A stretch of DNA of 49,354 nt from a gamma proteobacterium HTCC2207 (GTDB lineage Bacteria > Pseudomonadota > Gammaproteobacteria > Pseudomonadales > Porticoccaceae): contig CAJJAO010000001.1 of assembly GCA_905182265.1 (NCBI GenBank), forward strand, positions 1 through 49,354, read 5' to 3'. The position numbers were made by a program, and so were the translations under genes. Numbering within the stretch: the first letter of the stretch is position 1; each line of letters opens with the position of its first letter. The notes beneath the pieces were generated by a model. It was not told the DNA's origin. It saw nothing but the letters and a program-made list of their open reading frames with translations, and did no database searches. This document shows, piece after piece, positions 15,235 to 22,866 of the stretch.

Positions 15235-15879
15235 ATGAAAGATACAAAATTGGTCATTTTTGACTGGGACGGCACCCTTTCCGATTCGGTAGCCCGTATT
15301 TCTCAATGCATTCAGCTAGCGGCAGACGATCACAGTCTGCCAGTCCCAAGCTATGATGAAGCCAAGGACATTATTGGTCTTGGCCTTAAAGAAGCTATTC
15401 AGCGCCTGTTTCCTAGCGCTAATGAGGCCATGATTCAGCGGTTTAGCCAGAGTTATTCCGCTCACTATCGTTTGCAAGATGCTGAGCCCTGCGGTTTCTT
15501 CCCTGGTGTTTTGGATACATTGGACGAGCTGCGCGCTGCAGGGTATCTTTTAGCTGTCGCCACTGGCAAAAGCCGTGCTGGGTTAGACCGGGTATTTGCG
15601 GCAACGGAGCTGAGTGAGTTTTTTCACGGCTCTCGCTGTGCCGATGAAACCCAGTCTAAGCCACACCCTATGATGCTAGAAGAGCTGCTTGCTGAGCATC
15701 AGATTGTCGCTAGCAATGCTGTAATGGTTGGCGATACCGAGTTTGATATGGAGATGGCGGTAAACGCCGAGATGCCTCGCATTGCCGTGAGTTATGGTGC
15801 CCATGATGTCGATAGGCTAGCGATTTACAAGCCCGTCACTTGCCTTGATCACTTCTCAGATATTATAAAATATATATAA
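15235..15879 (+). CDS. HAD family hydrolase, phosphoglycolate phosphatase-like
   Basis: 214 residues. HAD motif I is VIFDWDGTLSDS (nucleophile and acid Asp), motif II lies in LAVATGKSR, a Lys at about 140 (ETQSKPHP) is motif III, and motif IV is VMVGDTEFDMEMA. The cap domain between residues 15 and 80 is the small helical type of HAD subfamily IA. These features agree with Gph/YigB-like phosphatases acting on small phosphomonoesters. The actual substrate is not predictable. It starts 49 bp after rluC and is probably cotranscribed. An HAD gene directly after rluC is a conserved arrangement in Pseudomonas-like genomes. Confidence 0.9.
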   Translation: MKDTKLVIFDWDGTLSDSVARISQCIQLAADDHSLPVPSYDEAKDIIGLGLKEAIQRLFPSANEAMIQRFSQSYSAHYRLQDAEPCGFFPGVLDTLDELRAAGYLLAVATGKSRAGLDRVFAATELSEFFHGSRCADETQSKPHPMMLEELLAEHQIVASNAVMVGDTEFDMEMAVNAEMPRIAVSYGAHDVDRLAIYKPVTCLDHFSDIIKYI

Positions 15880-15923
15880 TAATCAAGCACTTATAAATTA
15901 TAGTTAAAGTAAATTCGATATCT

Positions 15924-16511
15924 CTATAGCACTTTTATGTCGAACCGCTTTAGGCCTGAACACAAGCCTATTAAAGGTAGCCCTATTAATGAGCTGGGGT
16001 CATTGCTTCGCACCTCGCTAAAAAGGCTTATCCCCAGCCCCTCAGCCTTAAAGCTCCCCGCGCAGTCATAGGGCTGCTCTGCCTGCAAATAGGCTTCGAT
16101 CTGCCCAGCACTGAGTTGGCGAAAGGTGACGCTGGTGGTGTCGACTATGCAATGCTCTTTAAAACTACCGTCAGGCTGTTGCTGAACTAGTGCAAGGCCG
16201 CTGTGGAAAAGGACCGTTTTCCCTGCTTGAGCCATAAGCTGTTCTTTGGCGCGATCATGGCTGCCAGGCTTGCCTAGAAACTCACCATTGAGCTCTGCCA
16301 CTTGATCTGCGCCTATTGCCACAGCATTGGCAAATCTTTCTGCAACGGTCCGAGCCTTCTCTTCGGCTAACCGAATCGCCAAAGCCTCCGGGAGCTCACC
16401 TGGGTAAGCGGCCTCATCAATAGCTGGTGAGTAGCAGCTAAACTCCAAGTTAAGCCGCTGTAGCAGCTCTTTTCGATAAATCGAAGAAGAGGCCAGAATA
16501 AGATTGCTCAT
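15924..16511 (-). CDS. Maf family nucleotide pyrophosphatase, YceF type
   Basis: 195 residues. The Maf signature is plain: MSNLILASSSIYRKELLQRL at the N-terminus, EEKARTVAERFANAVAIGADQV with the catalytic Asp, and later YDCAGSFKAEGLGISLF, where the Glu is part of the active site. Placement beside rluC and divergent from yceD-rpmF is the usual setting of the YceF subgroup, which hydrolyses 7-methyl-GTP. The YhdE subgroup (dTTP/UTP) sits elsewhere. Its stop and that of the converging HAD gene are 44 bp apart. The last residues, GLCSGLKRFDIKVL, are normal for the family. Confidence 0.92.
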   Translation of the reverse strand: MSNLILASSSIYRKELLQRLNLEFSCYSPAIDEAAYPGELPEALAIRLAEEKARTVAERFANAVAIGADQVAELNGEFLGKPGSHDRAKEQLMAQAGKTVLFHSGLALVQQQPDGSFKEHCIVDTTSVTFRQLSAGQIEAYLQAEQPYDCAGSFKAEGLGISLFSEVRSNDPSSLIGLPLIGLCSGLKRFDIKVL

Positions 16512-16705
16512 AGGTTGTCCAGTTATTAGGTGGCTACTGTGCGGCTGTCTTGGTCATTCTAGAGATACCAGAGCGACGCCTAGGAAACACCTAAGGTGCT
16601 CCTCAAAAGCGCCATATGGTACCTGTATATAGTGTCGCCTTAAAGGCAGTGGTGGCTAGTGCAAATAATCGGCGCTTGTTGGTTGCGTGTTTTACCACTT
16701 TTTCT

Positions 16706-16734
16706 TTGACAGATAGCGGCGTGGACCCTATGAT
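16706..16734 (+). promoter_or_regulatory. Sigma70 promoter of the yceD-rpmF-plsX-fab operon
   Basis: TTGACA at 16706-16711 and TATGAT at 16729-16734 are separated by 17 bp. This is the best sigma70 match in the window. Transcription would start about 20 bp before the yceD ATG at 16763, leaving a short leader. It faces away from the divergent maf-family gene. Confidence 0.85.
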
Positions 16735-16762
16735 GCGCGCCTAACTGGGTACCACCGATATT

Positions 16763-17269
16763 ATGGCACTGCCAACTGAAATTGATCCGCGTAAACTTGC
16801 TCTTCAGGGCAACCTTCTCGAAGGCACGGTAAATATAGTTGATCTTCCTAGATTAGAATCATCGGTGAGTTCGATTTGTGAGCCGTTAAAAGCTTCAATA
16901 CAGTTCGAGCTAGATGAATCTAGAGCAAAAGTTGCTCATGGAAAGGCAGTGGTACTAGTAGAAACAGTCTGTCAACGCTGTCTTGATGGGGTAAAGGTCG
17001 AGGTAGAGGCGGTGTTTTCGGTTCAGGTTATTTGGTCTGAAGATCATCTTAACCGAGTGGCTGCTAATTACGAGCCTTGGCTTGTAGTTGACAAGTTGGC
17101 AAACCTCAACGAGTTACTTGAGGATGAGATTTTATTGGCGTTACCTTTGGTCAATTACCATGAAGAGGGTGGTTGCACAGGGGATACCTTTCAAGATGAG
17201 GTAAGGGCCATTGGTGATGAGGTTGTTTCGGACAACCCATTTAATGTTTTACTGCAGCTGAAGAAATAA
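16763..17269 (+). CDS. yceD: YceD/DUF177 family 23S rRNA accumulation protein
   Basis: 168 residues. The DUF177 core is visible in the segment around residues 70-80 (ETVCQRCLDGVKVEVEAVF, with the paired Cys) and in the acidic segment LNELLEDEILLALPLVNYHE. A third conserved Cys follows in EGGCTGD. Members are needed for normal accumulation of 23S rRNA and are nearly always cotranscribed with rpmF. Here rpmF starts 33 bp downstream. The start ATG has no strong Shine-Dalgarno sequence (ATATT precedes it), so the short leader from the promoter at 16706 may drive initiation. Confidence 0.93.
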   Translation: MALPTEIDPRKLALQGNLLEGTVNIVDLPRLESSVSSICEPLKASIQFELDESRAKVAHGKAVVLVETVCQRCLDGVKVEVEAVFSVQVIWSEDHLNRVAANYEPWLVVDKLANLNELLEDEILLALPLVNYHEEGGCTGDTFQDEVRAIGDEVVSDNPFNVLLQLKK

Positions 17270-17302
17270 CCAGCTGCGCTTAATTTTTGCTTAGGAGTTC
17301 CT

Positions 17303-17482
17303 ATGGCCGTTCAAAAAAGTCGCAAGACCCGATCTAAACGTGGCATGCGCCGTTCACATGATGCACTGACTGCAGCAACAGTTTCTATTGATTCTGTTAG
17401 CGGCGAAAAGCACCTGCGTCACCATGTTACTGCTGACGGTTTTTACCGCGGCCGCAAAGTCATTGAGACTAGCGCCGACTAA
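17303..17482 (+). CDS. rpmF: 50S ribosomal protein L32
   Basis: 59 residues: [20 protein letters not shown], then [20 protein letters not shown] and a Tyr/Arg-rich tail ([14 protein letters not shown]). The N-terminal [20 protein letters not shown] is diagnostic of bacterial L32. It lacks the zinc-binding Cys of the C+ form, so it is the C- type usual in gammaproteobacteria. A good ribosome site (TAGGAG) precedes the ATG. It lies between yceD and plsX as in most proteobacteria, and is coupled to membrane synthesis through the operon. Confidence 0.97.
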   Translation: MAVQKSRKTRSKRGMRRSHDALTAATVSIDSVSGEKHLRHHVTADGFYRGRKVIETSAD

Positions 17483-17496
17483 CTGTTAGATTCTCC

Positions 17497-18531
17497 TTGG
17501 CAAATTCTCTCAGAATTGCCGTAGACGCTATGGGCGGGGATTTTGGTCCCCGGGTCGTAGTGGCCGCGCTTGTAACGTCGCTACGCAAACACCCTAGTGT
17601 CTCTGCGCTACTATTTGGCGACCAGCATAAGCTGGATGACGCACTTTCTGACTGCATGGACAAAGCGCTCCTCTCTCGAATAAAAACTCAGCATTGCGAT
17701 GCGGTCATCACTGACGATGACGACGTTTCTGTGGTTATTCGCAGCAAGCGTGACTCATCTATGGGTTTGGCCGTCAAGGCGGTAGCTGACTCAGAGGCTG
17801 ATGCCTGTATCAGTGCAGGTCATACAGGGGCTTTGATGGCCCTTGGAATGGTTATTCTAAAAACCTTGCCCGGTATCTCTCGCCCCGCTATCTGCACCAC
17901 ATTTCCGACCAGTCAGGGTCGCTCCTACATGCTTGATTTAGGGGCTAACTTGGACTGTTCAGCTGCTCAGCTTTCGCAGTTTGCATTGCTTGGCTCTTTG
18001 ACGATGCAGGAACTGGATAATATTACTACCCCGCGGGTACGCCTGCTGAATGTCGGCGAAGAGGCCAGCAAGGGTAGTGGGGTAATAAAGCAAGCAGCAG
18101 ACCTTTTAAGAGACGAACCACTGATAAATTATTGCGGTTATGTAGAGGGTGATGGTCTCTTTGAAGGCGATACGGACGTAGTCGTCTGCGATGGCTTTAG
18201 TGGCAATGTGGCACTGAAAACTAGCGAGGGGGTCGCGCGAATGATCAACGCTATGCTTAAAGATTTACTAGCTAGTAGTTGGCTCACTAGATTGGCGGGG
18301 CTGCTAATGTTGGCGCCTCTCAAATTATTTAAAGCTCGTCTCAATCCTTCGGAACACAACGGTGCCTATCTACTTGGTTTGAATGGCGTTGTGATAAAAA
18401 GCCATGGTGGCGCCGACGAAGTTGCCTTTGGGCATGCCCTCGATGTTGCCATTGAAGCAGCTAAACATAATCTGCCTGACGTTTTGTCGCCTATACTTCA
18501 GGGCAAGATAGACCGCAACCAAACCAAATAG
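17497..18531 (+). CDS. plsX: Phosphate acyltransferase PlsX
   Basis: 344 residues. It converts acyl-ACP to acyl-phosphate for phospholipid synthesis. Family landmarks are LRIAVDAMGGDFGPRVVVAA at the start, SKRDSSMGLAVKAV, AGHTGALMALGMVIL, YMLDLGANLD, NVGEEASKGSG, VVCDGFSGNVALKTSEG and the final KSHGGADEVAFGHALDVAI. The only start that keeps the conserved N-terminus is the TTG at 17497, 14 bp after rpmF. It has no recognisable Shine-Dalgarno sequence, which suggests weak initiation or coupling to rpmF. fabH does not follow, as in Pseudomonas-type clusters. Confidence 0.96.
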   Translation: MANSLRIAVDAMGGDFGPRVVVAALVTSLRKHPSVSALLFGDQHKLDDALSDCMDKALLSRIKTQHCDAVITDDDDVSVVIRSKRDSSMGLAVKAVADSEADACISAGHTGALMALGMVILKTLPGISRPAICTTFPTSQGRSYMLDLGANLDCSAAQLSQFALLGSLTMQELDNITTPRVRLLNVGEEASKGSGVIKQAADLLRDEPLINYCGYVEGDGLFEGDTDVVVCDGFSGNVALKTSEGVARMINAMLKDLLASSWLTRLAGLLMLAPLKLFKARLNPSEHNGAYLLGLNGVVIKSHGGADEVAFGHALDVAIEAAKHNLPDVLSPILQGKIDRNQTK

Positions 18532-18538
18532 AGGATAT

Positions 18539-19477
18539 ATGTCAAAAAGTAATTTAGCGTTTGTATTTCCTGGCCAAGGATCGCAGAAAATTGGTATGTT
18601 AGCCGAGCTTGCAGCAGATAACCCAACCGTAGAAGCTACCTTTGCAGAGGCTTCAGAGGCACTGGGTTACGACCTATGGGACATGATTCAGAATGGCGAC
18701 CAGGAGGACATTAACCTTACGGAGCGCACCCAGCCAATGCTATTGGCGAGCAGCGTTGCCATTTGGCGTTTATGGGGTGAGAAGGGTGGGCCAATGCCTA
18801 GTCAGTTTGCTGGGCATAGTCTTGGGGAATGGTCTGCATTGGTCTGTGCTGGTAGCCTGGATTTCGCTGATGCCGTAAAAATTGTTCGTTCTCGCGGTGC
18901 CTATATGCAACAAGCCGTGCCTGTCGGTGAAGGAGCGATGGCCGCTATATTGGGTATCGCTGATGATATTATTATTGCTGCCTGCGACTCGGCTCGAGAA
19001 AGCGGCGTCGTTAATGCGGTTAATTTTAATGCCCCTGGACAGGTCGTTATTGCGGGCTCCACCGCTGGCGTAGACCGCGCCATTACTATTTGTAAGGAAG
19101 CTGGAGCCAAGCGCGCTATGGCCCTGCCTGTTAGCGCACCGTTTCATACATCCTTAATGCGGCCGGCGGCCGAACAACTCGCAGAACTTGTGCAGGCGAC
19201 GAGTTTCGTGAGCCCTACCATTCCGGTAATACATAATGTCACCGCTCAGACTGAAGCCGACCCAAAAATCATTAAGTCACTGATGCTTGAGCAGATTTAC
19301 AAGCCTGTGATGTGGGTAGACTGCATTCTTGCGCTAAAGGCCGCTGGGGCAGAACAGTTTGTAGAGTGCGGTCCAGGCCGTGTACTTAACGGGCTAACCA
19401 AACGAATCGATCGAGACCTGACATCATTTTCAAGTGATGATGCCGCTAGTCTGGATAATGCATTGACCTCAATTTAA
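18539..19477 (+). CDS. fabD: Malonyl-CoA:ACP transacylase
   Basis: 312 residues. It charges ACP with malonyl groups. The N-terminus AFVFPGQGSQKIGML, the nucleophile elbow AGHSLGEWSALVCAG (Ser near 92), the Arg in KIVRSRGAYMQQA and the catalytic His in VSAPFHTSLM (near 200) are all present. QVVIAGS precedes the final VECGPGRVLNGLTKRI. The length is normal. It starts 7 bp after plsX with the ribosome site AGAGGA at 18530-18535, so it is in the same operon. Confidence 0.97.
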   Translation: MSKSNLAFVFPGQGSQKIGMLAELAADNPTVEATFAEASEALGYDLWDMIQNGDQEDINLTERTQPMLLASSVAIWRLWGEKGGPMPSQFAGHSLGEWSALVCAGSLDFADAVKIVRSRGAYMQQAVPVGEGAMAAILGIADDIIIAACDSARESGVVNAVNFNAPGQVVIAGSTAGVDRAITICKEAGAKRAMALPVSAPFHTSLMRPAAEQLAELVQATSFVSPTIPVIHNVTAQTEADPKIIKSLMLEQIYKPVMWVDCILALKAAGAEQFVECGPGRVLNGLTKRIDRDLTSFSSDDAASLDNALTSI

Positions 19478-19496
19478 ATAATTCTAGGAGTACAGT

Positions 19497-20240
19497 ATGG
19501 CTGTTGAACAAAAGGTGGCTTTGGTGACTGGTGCTAGTCGCGGTATAGGCGCTGCCATTGCCGATGACCTAGGTCGCTATGATATTACTGTAGTGGGCAC
19601 GGCAACGACCCAAGCCGGCGCTGATAAGATCAGTGAGCGCTTTGCTGAAAAAAATATTTCTGGCCGCGGTATGGTACTTAATGTGACCGAGCTGGAGTCT
19701 ATCGATGGTCTGTTAAAGGCTATTGGGGCTGAGTTTGGCGCCCCAACGATACTGGTGAACAACGCAGGTATCACAAAAGATAATATTCTAATGCGTATGA
19801 AAGAAGACGAATGGATGGACGTTGTGAACACCAACTTGAATGCTGTTTTCCGTCTATCTAAGGCCTGTGTCAGAGCGATGACCAAGGCGCGTTGGGGCCG
19901 AATCATCAACATTAGCTCTGTAGTTGGCTCTATGGGAAATGGCGGTCAGAGCAACTATTCCGCGACCAAGGCAGGGGTTGAAGGGTTTTCTCGAGCGCTG
20001 GCTAAAGAGCTTGGGTCGAGAAGTATTACCGTCAATAGTGTGGCCCCAGGTTTTATTGATACAGATATGACAAAAGAGCTTCCCGAAGCGAATAAACAGT
20101 CTATGCTTAATCAAATACCGCTTGCCCGACTCGGCTCTCCAGACGAAATTGCCTCTGTTGTAAGCTTTCTGGCAGGGGAAGCTGCAGGCTATATTACGGG
20201 GGAAACTATCCACGTAAATGGCGGCATGTACATGGCTTAA
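19497..20240 (+). CDS. fabG: 3-oxoacyl-ACP reductase
   Basis: 247 residues, short-chain dehydrogenase fold. The NADPH-binding TGASRGIGAAIADDLG is at residues 12-27, NNAGITKDN at about 88, the catalytic Ser lies in INISSVVGSMGN, and the YxxxK pair lies in NYSATKAGVEGF. The C-terminal GxITGETIHVNGGMYM is typical of FabG. It reduces beta-ketoacyl-ACP in fatty-acid elongation. A GGAG ribosome site stands 8 bases before the ATG, 19 bp after fabD. The gap to acpP is longer (161 bp), so acpP may have its own promoter. Confidence 0.97.
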   Translation: MAVEQKVALVTGASRGIGAAIADDLGRYDITVVGTATTQAGADKISERFAEKNISGRGMVLNVTELESIDGLLKAIGAEFGAPTILVNNAGITKDNILMRMKEDEWMDVVNTNLNAVFRLSKACVRAMTKARWGRIINISSVVGSMGNGGQSNYSATKAGVEGFSRALAKELGSRSITVNSVAPGFIDTDMTKELPEANKQSMLNQIPLARLGSPDEIASVVSFLAGEAAGYITGETIHVNGGMYMA

Positions 20241-20245
20241 CCCGT

Positions 20246-20257
20246 TGATTTAAATCA
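20246..20257. promoter_or_regulatory. Perfect 12-bp palindrome between fabG and acpP
   Basis: TGATTTAAATCA lies 5 bp after the fabG stop, upstream of acpP. A perfect 12-bp palindrome in the space where an acpP promoter would sit could be an operator, but it may be chance in AT-rich DNA. I do not recognise it as a FabR or FadR site. Confidence 0.35.
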
Positions 20258-20341
20258 GGATACTACCTTTTTTTAAAAGGGCACTAGCATTTTCGTTTTT
20301 GTTAGGTAAAATGCGCGCCCTAGGAACAGATTATGGTTAGA

Positions 20342-20358
20342 CGAGCTTTTTAAGCTCG
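20342..20358 (+). promoter_or_regulatory. Leader hairpin of acpP
   Basis: CGAGCTT (20342-20348) pairs with AAGCTCG (20352-20358) around a 3-base loop, 43 bp before the acpP ATG. It would lie in the 5' leader of an acpP transcript starting near the TAAAAT at 20307-20312. Without a T-run it is not a terminator. It may stabilise this very abundant mRNA. Confidence 0.45.
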
Positions 20359-20401
20359 CTATCAAGTTAGGCATCAGATCCCTTATAGGAGTGGAAATAC
20401 G

Positions 20402-20635
20402 ATGAGCAACATTGAAGAACGCGTTATCAAAATGGTTGCAGAGCAGCTAGGTGTTAAAGAAGAAGATGTTAAGACCACATCATCTTTTGTTGAAGATCTA
20501 GGTGCAGATTCGCTAGATACTGTTGAGCTGATCATGGCTCTGGAAGAGGAATTCGATGCCGAAATCCCCGACGAAGAAGCTGAGAAAATTGCTACAGTTC
20601 AGGATGCTATTAGCTACATCACCGCTAACGGTTGA
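20402..20635 (+). CDS. acpP: Acyl carrier protein
   Basis: 77 residues, acidic. It carries acyl chains on phosphopantetheine attached to the Ser of [15 protein letters not shown] (Ser37 in the usual numbering). The N-terminus [18 protein letters not shown] and the end [14 protein letters not shown] are standard. A strong AGGAG ribosome site lies about 8 bases before the ATG. A terminator follows at 20656, so transcription largely ends here. Unlike most gammaproteobacterial clusters, fabF does not follow. Confidence 0.98.
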   Translation: MSNIEERVIKMVAEQLGVKEEDVKTTSSFVEDLGADSLDTVELIMALEEEFDAEIPDEEAEKIATVQDAISYITANG

Positions 20636-20655
20636 TCGCTAGTCATTCTAAAGAG

Positions 20656-20680
20656 CCGCTCCAATTGGGGCGGTTTTTTT
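20656..20680 (+). terminator. Rho-independent terminator after acpP
   Basis: CCGCTCC, loop AATT, GGGGCGG and seven T. The seven-pair stem has one G-T pair. It starts 20 bp after the acpP stop and separates the fab operon from pabC. Confidence 0.93.
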
Positions 20681-20721
20681 ATGCCTGATAGTTTTGTCAT
20701 CATAGAGGCTAAGATTGGGTT

Positions 20722-20727
20722 TATAAT
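20722..20727 (+). promoter_or_regulatory. Candidate -10 box for the pabC operon
   Basis: An exact TATAAT lies in the 206-bp gap between the acpP terminator and pabC. The best -35 word (TTGTCA at 20694-20699) is 22 bp away, which is too far, so the promoter would be weak or activator-dependent. A promoter is needed here because the upstream terminator is strong. Confidence 0.4.
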
Positions 20728-20779
20728 GGCTGCCGTAAAGGGCGCTGGTTATCTAGGGCATAGAGTACGCAGTTCATAC

Positions 20780-20827
20780 AGTGCTCGGCTTATCAAGTGC
20801 TCGGCTAATAAAGTGCTCGGCTCAAAA
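20780..20827. repeat. Three tandem 16-bp units in the pabC leader
   Basis: AGTGCTCGGCT recurs at 20780, 20796 and 20812 at exact 16-bp spacing. The 5 bases between copies vary (TATCA, AATAA, CAAAA). It lies 60 bp before the pabC start and downstream of the putative -10 box. A 16-bp period is about one and a half helical turns. It may be a protein-binding array in the leader or a simple duplication. Confidence 0.8.
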
Positions 20828-20886
20828 CGGATACAGGCCAAGTAAGGTAACGACTCAACAAAATAGGCTAAGTCGATAACGTCACT

Positions 20887-21780
20887 ATGCAGCAGACCAA
20901 TTTTTATCAGAGTATTAACGGCATATTTGCGGTAGGCGCTGCAAATGGCGCGGACGCTTGGCAGCAGGATCGTGGTTTGGCCTATGGGCACGGTTTGTTT
21001 GAGACCATGCGCTATCAGGGTGCATTGGTTCCCTTGCGTGAGCGGCACGTGAAGCGCCTGTGCAGTGACGCTGCTGTGCTGGGCATATCGCTAGACCGTG
21101 CCATTGTCGACAGTCACCTAGGTCAATTTATTGAGGTTTTGGCTGCACAAAAAGTTGAGGCTGGCGTGATCAAAATTCTCGCGACTGCTGGCAATGGTGG
21201 CCGAGGCTATCAAAGCCCAGAGATCATGGCTCCTCAGATTATCTGTCAATACAGCAGTTTTGATGCCGAGCAGGCATCTGACCAGCGAGAGCTGGGTATC
21301 AAACTTTGGCGCTGCGCCTATCGTTTACCCTCGAATACTGTGCTCGCCGGTATCAAGCATCTCAATCGCCTCGATCAAGTGTTAGCCCGCAGTGAATGGT
21401 CATCGTCTGAGTTTGCCGATGGCATCATGTTAGATGCTCACGACAGCATTATTGAGGCCACCTCGGCTAATATCTTTGTAAGAACCGCTCAAGGTTGGGT
21501 AACACCATCTCTAGAGCAAGCGGGAGTAGCTGGCGTGATGCGAGCTCTGCTTATTGAGCACTTATTTTTGAATCAGAATTTGTCGGTCAGTATAAATCCG
21601 GTGTTGGCCAACGACTTAGAGCAAGCCCTAGAGTTGTTCGTGTGCAATTCTGTGAGAGGGATAATACCAGTGACTCATATTGCCGGAGTTGGGACACTAT
21701 CGGGCATAGATATCAGTATTGGAGATCAGACAAGAATGCTGCAATCTGCGCTAGGCAAACTCTACCCATGTTATCTATGA
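20887..21780 (+). CDS. pabC: Aminodeoxychorismate lyase
   Basis: 297 residues, class IV PLP aminotransferase fold. It releases pyruvate from aminodeoxychorismate to give p-aminobenzoate for folate. Landmarks are AYGHGLFETMRYQG, the PLP-binding Lys in AGIKHLNRLDQVLARSEW, and the substrate region DSIIEATSANIFVRT followed by GVAGVMR. The position before mltG-tmk-holB is the classical one and separates it from the branched-chain aminotransferase IlvE. It overlaps mltG by 4 bases (ATGA). It is somewhat longer than E. coli PabC (269 residues). Confidence 0.93.
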   Translation: MQQTNFYQSINGIFAVGAANGADAWQQDRGLAYGHGLFETMRYQGALVPLRERHVKRLCSDAAVLGISLDRAIVDSHLGQFIEVLAAQKVEAGVIKILATAGNGGRGYQSPEIMAPQIICQYSSFDAEQASDQRELGIKLWRCAYRLPSNTVLAGIKHLNRLDQVLARSEWSSSEFADGIMLDAHDSIIEATSANIFVRTAQGWVTPSLEQAGVAGVMRALLIEHLFLNQNLSVSINPVLANDLEQALELFVCNSVRGIIPVTHIAGVGTLSGIDISIGDQTRMLQSALGKLYPCYL

Positions 21781-22856
21781 ACAAATTATTTTTAAGGCTA
21801 TTTATAGTATCGACTCTGGTGATCACTGTTTCTGTCGCGGTGCTTTATAGCTATGTGCAGCAGCAATTACATCAGCAGGTTAGCCTTGAATCACCAGCAA
21901 GCCAACAGCAAGCCCAGCAGGACAGTAGAGGTCGAGTTATTTGGACGATTGAGCGAGGCAGTAATCTCAGCCAAGTAAATAGGCAGCTGTATCTCGCAGG
22001 GATTCTCTCGAGCCCTGTTTTACTAGCGCGATATGCGAGGCTAAAAGGCGACGTGGATATACAGGCTGGTAGCTATTGGATCAGTCTCGACGACAGCGCA
22101 AGTTCATTGCTAAATAAATTCAATCGCGGTGAAGTCGTCCGTTACCAGATTACTTTCCCTGAAGGTTGGGCCTTCAAGCATTGGCTGGCCCACCTGCAGT
22201 CGGTGCCACAGTTCGCTGGGATTTCCGGATCGACCCCAGAGCAGCTGCTGGCGCAAGCCAATATCGACGTAGAATATTATGAAGGTTGGTTTTTTCCTGA
22301 TACTTACAGCTATAGCGCGACCGATTCGGTGGCTGATATTTTGGCTCAGGCCCACGCAAGAATGCTTGCTGTACTCAAGCAGGCCTGGGAGAGACGTGAA
22401 CTAGATCTGCCTTATAGTTCAGCCTATGAAGCGCTTATTATGGCGTCTATTATTGAAAAAGAGACCGGCTTGGCTGAAGAGCGGGAAGAGATTGCGGGGG
22501 TATTCGTCAGACGTCTGCGCAGCCGTATGCGCCTACAGACCGACCCCACAGTGATCTATGGCATGGGTGATGCTTATAAAGGCAATATCCGTCGGGTACA
22601 TTTAAAACAGCGCACGCCTTATAACACCTATATGATAAACGGCTTACCACCTACGCCAATAGCCATGCCCAGTGAGGCCGCCATTGAAGCGGCGCTTCAC
22701 CCACTGCCCGGTTCTAGCCTATACTTTGTGGCGCGGGGGGATGGTGGCCATTATTTTTCGGATACTCTTGAAGAGCATCTCGGGGCCGTGAGGCAATATC
22801 AAATTAAACAGCGGGCGCACAACTACCAGTCTGCGCCTCAGCAAAACTCAGATTAA
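21777..22856 (+). CDS. mltG: Endolytic transglycosylase MltG
   Basis: 359 residues from the ATG at 21777, overlapping the pabC stop. Upstream in-frame codons would only extend into pabC. One N-terminal membrane anchor (LFLRLFIVSTLVITVSVAVL) places the enzyme in the periplasm. A LysM-like part (IERGSNLSQVNRQLYLAGIL) precedes the YceG domain, whose catalytic Glu lies in IMASIIEKETGLAEEREEIA. LQTDPTVIYGMG and YNTYMINGLPPTPIAMPSEA are further family marks. It cuts nascent glycan strands and so sets their length. Confidence 0.95.
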   Translation: MNKLFLRLFIVSTLVITVSVAVLYSYVQQQLHQQVSLESPASQQQAQQDSRGRVIWTIERGSNLSQVNRQLYLAGILSSPVLLARYARLKGDVDIQAGSYWISLDDSASSLLNKFNRGEVVRYQITFPEGWAFKHWLAHLQSVPQFAGISGSTPEQLLAQANIDVEYYEGWFFPDTYSYSATDSVADILAQAHARMLAVLKQAWERRELDLPYSSAYEALIMASIIEKETGLAEEREEIAGVFVRRLRSRMRLQTDPTVIYGMGDAYKGNIRRVHLKQRTPYNTYMINGLPPTPIAMPSEAAIEAALHPLPGSSLYFVARGDGGHYFSDTLEEHLGAVRQYQIKQRAHNYQSAPQQNSD

Positions 22857-22866
22857 CAGGATCTAA

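Noticed and set aside
20260..20280. Terminator between fabG and acpP (CCTTTTTTTTAAAAGG)
   Set aside because: The symmetric word is nearly all A and T, so the hairpin would be too weak.
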